DNA from: Bordetella parapertussis
GTDB lineage: Bacteria; Pseudomonadota; Gammaproteobacteria; Burkholderiales; SG8-41
Assembly (NCBI GenBank): GCA_945906815.1
Contig: CAMDRT010000005.1
Span: 96,185 to 160,184 of the forward strand
Length of the DNA stretch: 64,000 bases
Reading direction: 5' to 3'
The position numbers and the translations under genes were made by a program. Below are positions 63,473 to 64,000 of this stretch, in pieces; the stretch's first letter is position 1; each line of letters starts with the position of its first letter. The notes beneath the pieces were generated by a model. That model worked only from the letters and a program-made list of their open reading frames with translations. It did not search any database and had not been told where the DNA came from.

Positions 63473-64000
63473 ATGGTTAATTTTGAACTAAATCAAGGTA
63501 TTAGCGCTACGCATCGGGCAGCGCGTGGGGCGCAGGCGGGGTTCACGCTGATCGAGCTTTCGATAGTGTTATTCGTCATCGGCGTGGTGTTGACCAGCGG
63601 TCTGGTTGCGTTAAATGCGGTGCAACGTAATCAGGCGGGGTCAGCCACCGCGCAGCGGCAAGTCACCGTTCGCGATGCCTTGATAGACTACCTGCGCAGG
63701 AACAGCCGCTTGCCGTGTCCAGACAGCGATTTCACAGCGCCGGACGGTATCGAAAACCGTGCCACGGCGGGCAACCCGGCGACGGCGTGTTCTGCCGTGT
63801 TCGGCATCGTGCCGTACGTGACCTTGGGCCTGCCGCGAGAAGCGGCTCAGGATGGATGGGGCAATTTTTTCAGCTATCACCTATCCAATACGGCCGGTGC
63901 CAACACCGACTGGAGCATAAGCGCAAACTTCAATGCCGGAAACACCGGCTTACTCACCGTCAATACGCGCGTTGCGGGCACCTCAACACTGGTAGCGAGC
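63473..64000 (+). CDS. Type IV prepilin/pseudopilin-like protein, 3' end outside window
   Basis: The frame opens at ATG 63473 and stays open for 176 codons to the window edge. After a 23-residue leader (MVNFELNQGISATHRAARGA then QAG) comes the prepilin signature FTLIELSIVLFVIGVVLTSG, with predicted prepilin-peptidase cleavage after Gly23 and the hydrophobic N-terminal helix. The body contains Cys in RLPCPDSDF and TACSAVFG, possibly a disulfide, and a pseudopilin-like LPCPD motif seen in some minor pilins. It could be a type IV pilus or type II secretion component; which one cannot be told without downstream genes. Confidence 0.85.
   Translation, partial: MVNFELNQGISATHRAARGAQAGFTLIELSIVLFVIGVVLTSGLVALNAVQRNQAGSATAQRQVTVRDALIDYLRRNSRLPCPDSDFTAPDGIENRATAGNPATACSAVFGIVPYVTLGLPREAAQDGWGNFFSYHLSNTAGANTDWSISANFNAGNTGLLTVNTRVAGTSTLVAS

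Overview
The window is about 64 kb of G+C-rich (roughly 60 percent by eye) bacterial chromosome. It is most consistent with a betaproteobacterium. Supporting signs are two orphan Bug/TctC-type substrate-binding proteins, the block yifB - ubiK - TorF-type porin - glnK - amtB, a system I cytochrome c maturation operon, GMC and HMG-CoA-lyase type catabolic genes, and short DUF1289/DUF2889 genes. Genus cannot be read from the sequence. No phage, insertion sequence, CRISPR array or plasmid function was seen; nearly all of it is core or metabolic chromosome, plus one large surface-adhesin locus.

Layout. 1-5.6 kb: a truncated ribbon-helix-helix protein, a Bug receptor, a GMC oxidoreductase, an amidase and the murein-recycling ligase Mpl. 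5.6-11.3 kb: an ATP-grasp protein of unknown function, a Tat-exported PhoX-type phosphatase, a second Bug receptor and an unusual cytochrome P460-cupredoxin fusion. 11.5-18.5 kb: cobalamin-dependent methionine synthase MetH, a rhodanese, a Bcr/CflA exporter and fumarylacetoacetase. 18.6-25.6 kb: the complete minus-strand ccmABCDEFGHI operon, including a 48-residue ccmD. 25.6-30.9 kb: yifB/comM, ubiK, a TorF-type porin and the glnK-amtB ammonium module, preceded by a good sigma-54 promoter with two NtrC-like sites. 30.9-41.3 kb: PCu(A)C copper chaperone, a TauD-like dioxygenase, an MBL hydrolase, nitronate monooxygenase, HCCA isomerase, a macro-domain hydrolase, HMG-CoA lyase, DUF1289, DUF2889, an MFS carrier, a GDSL esterase and a phytoene-dehydrogenase-like oxidoreductase.

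41.4-63.2 kb is the main feature: a complete Lap-type biofilm adhesin locus, all on the minus strand. In order of transcription it holds LapG-type periplasmic cysteine protease, LapD-type receptor with degenerate GGDEF and EAL domains, type I secretion ABC protein (LapB), membrane fusion protein (LapC), an atypical LuxR-family regulator, a TolC-type outer membrane protein, a small protein, an M23 peptidase, and a 3,679-residue RTX adhesin. The adhesin has an N-terminal retention module, a TAAG LapG-type cleavage site, VCBS-like and other repeats, two von Willebrand A domains and C-terminal RTX repeats. It ends at a perfect 10-bp terminator hairpin. The expected logic, from the Pseudomonas system, is that c-di-GMP-loaded LapD sequesters LapG so the adhesin stays plugged in TolC; when c-di-GMP falls, LapG cuts at TAAG and releases it. 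A tRNA-Arg(CCG) lies directly upstream, followed by the start of a type IV prepilin-like gene cut by the window end.

A second notable feature is a set of six intergenic elements (5.6, 9.2, 10.4, 15.7, 17.0 and 35.4 kb). Each is built from two inverted arms that are themselves short tandem repeats of period 7, 8, 9 or 10. All six lie just 3' of a stop codon. Two of them share a diverged common core, so they look like a dispersed element family rather than chance hairpins.
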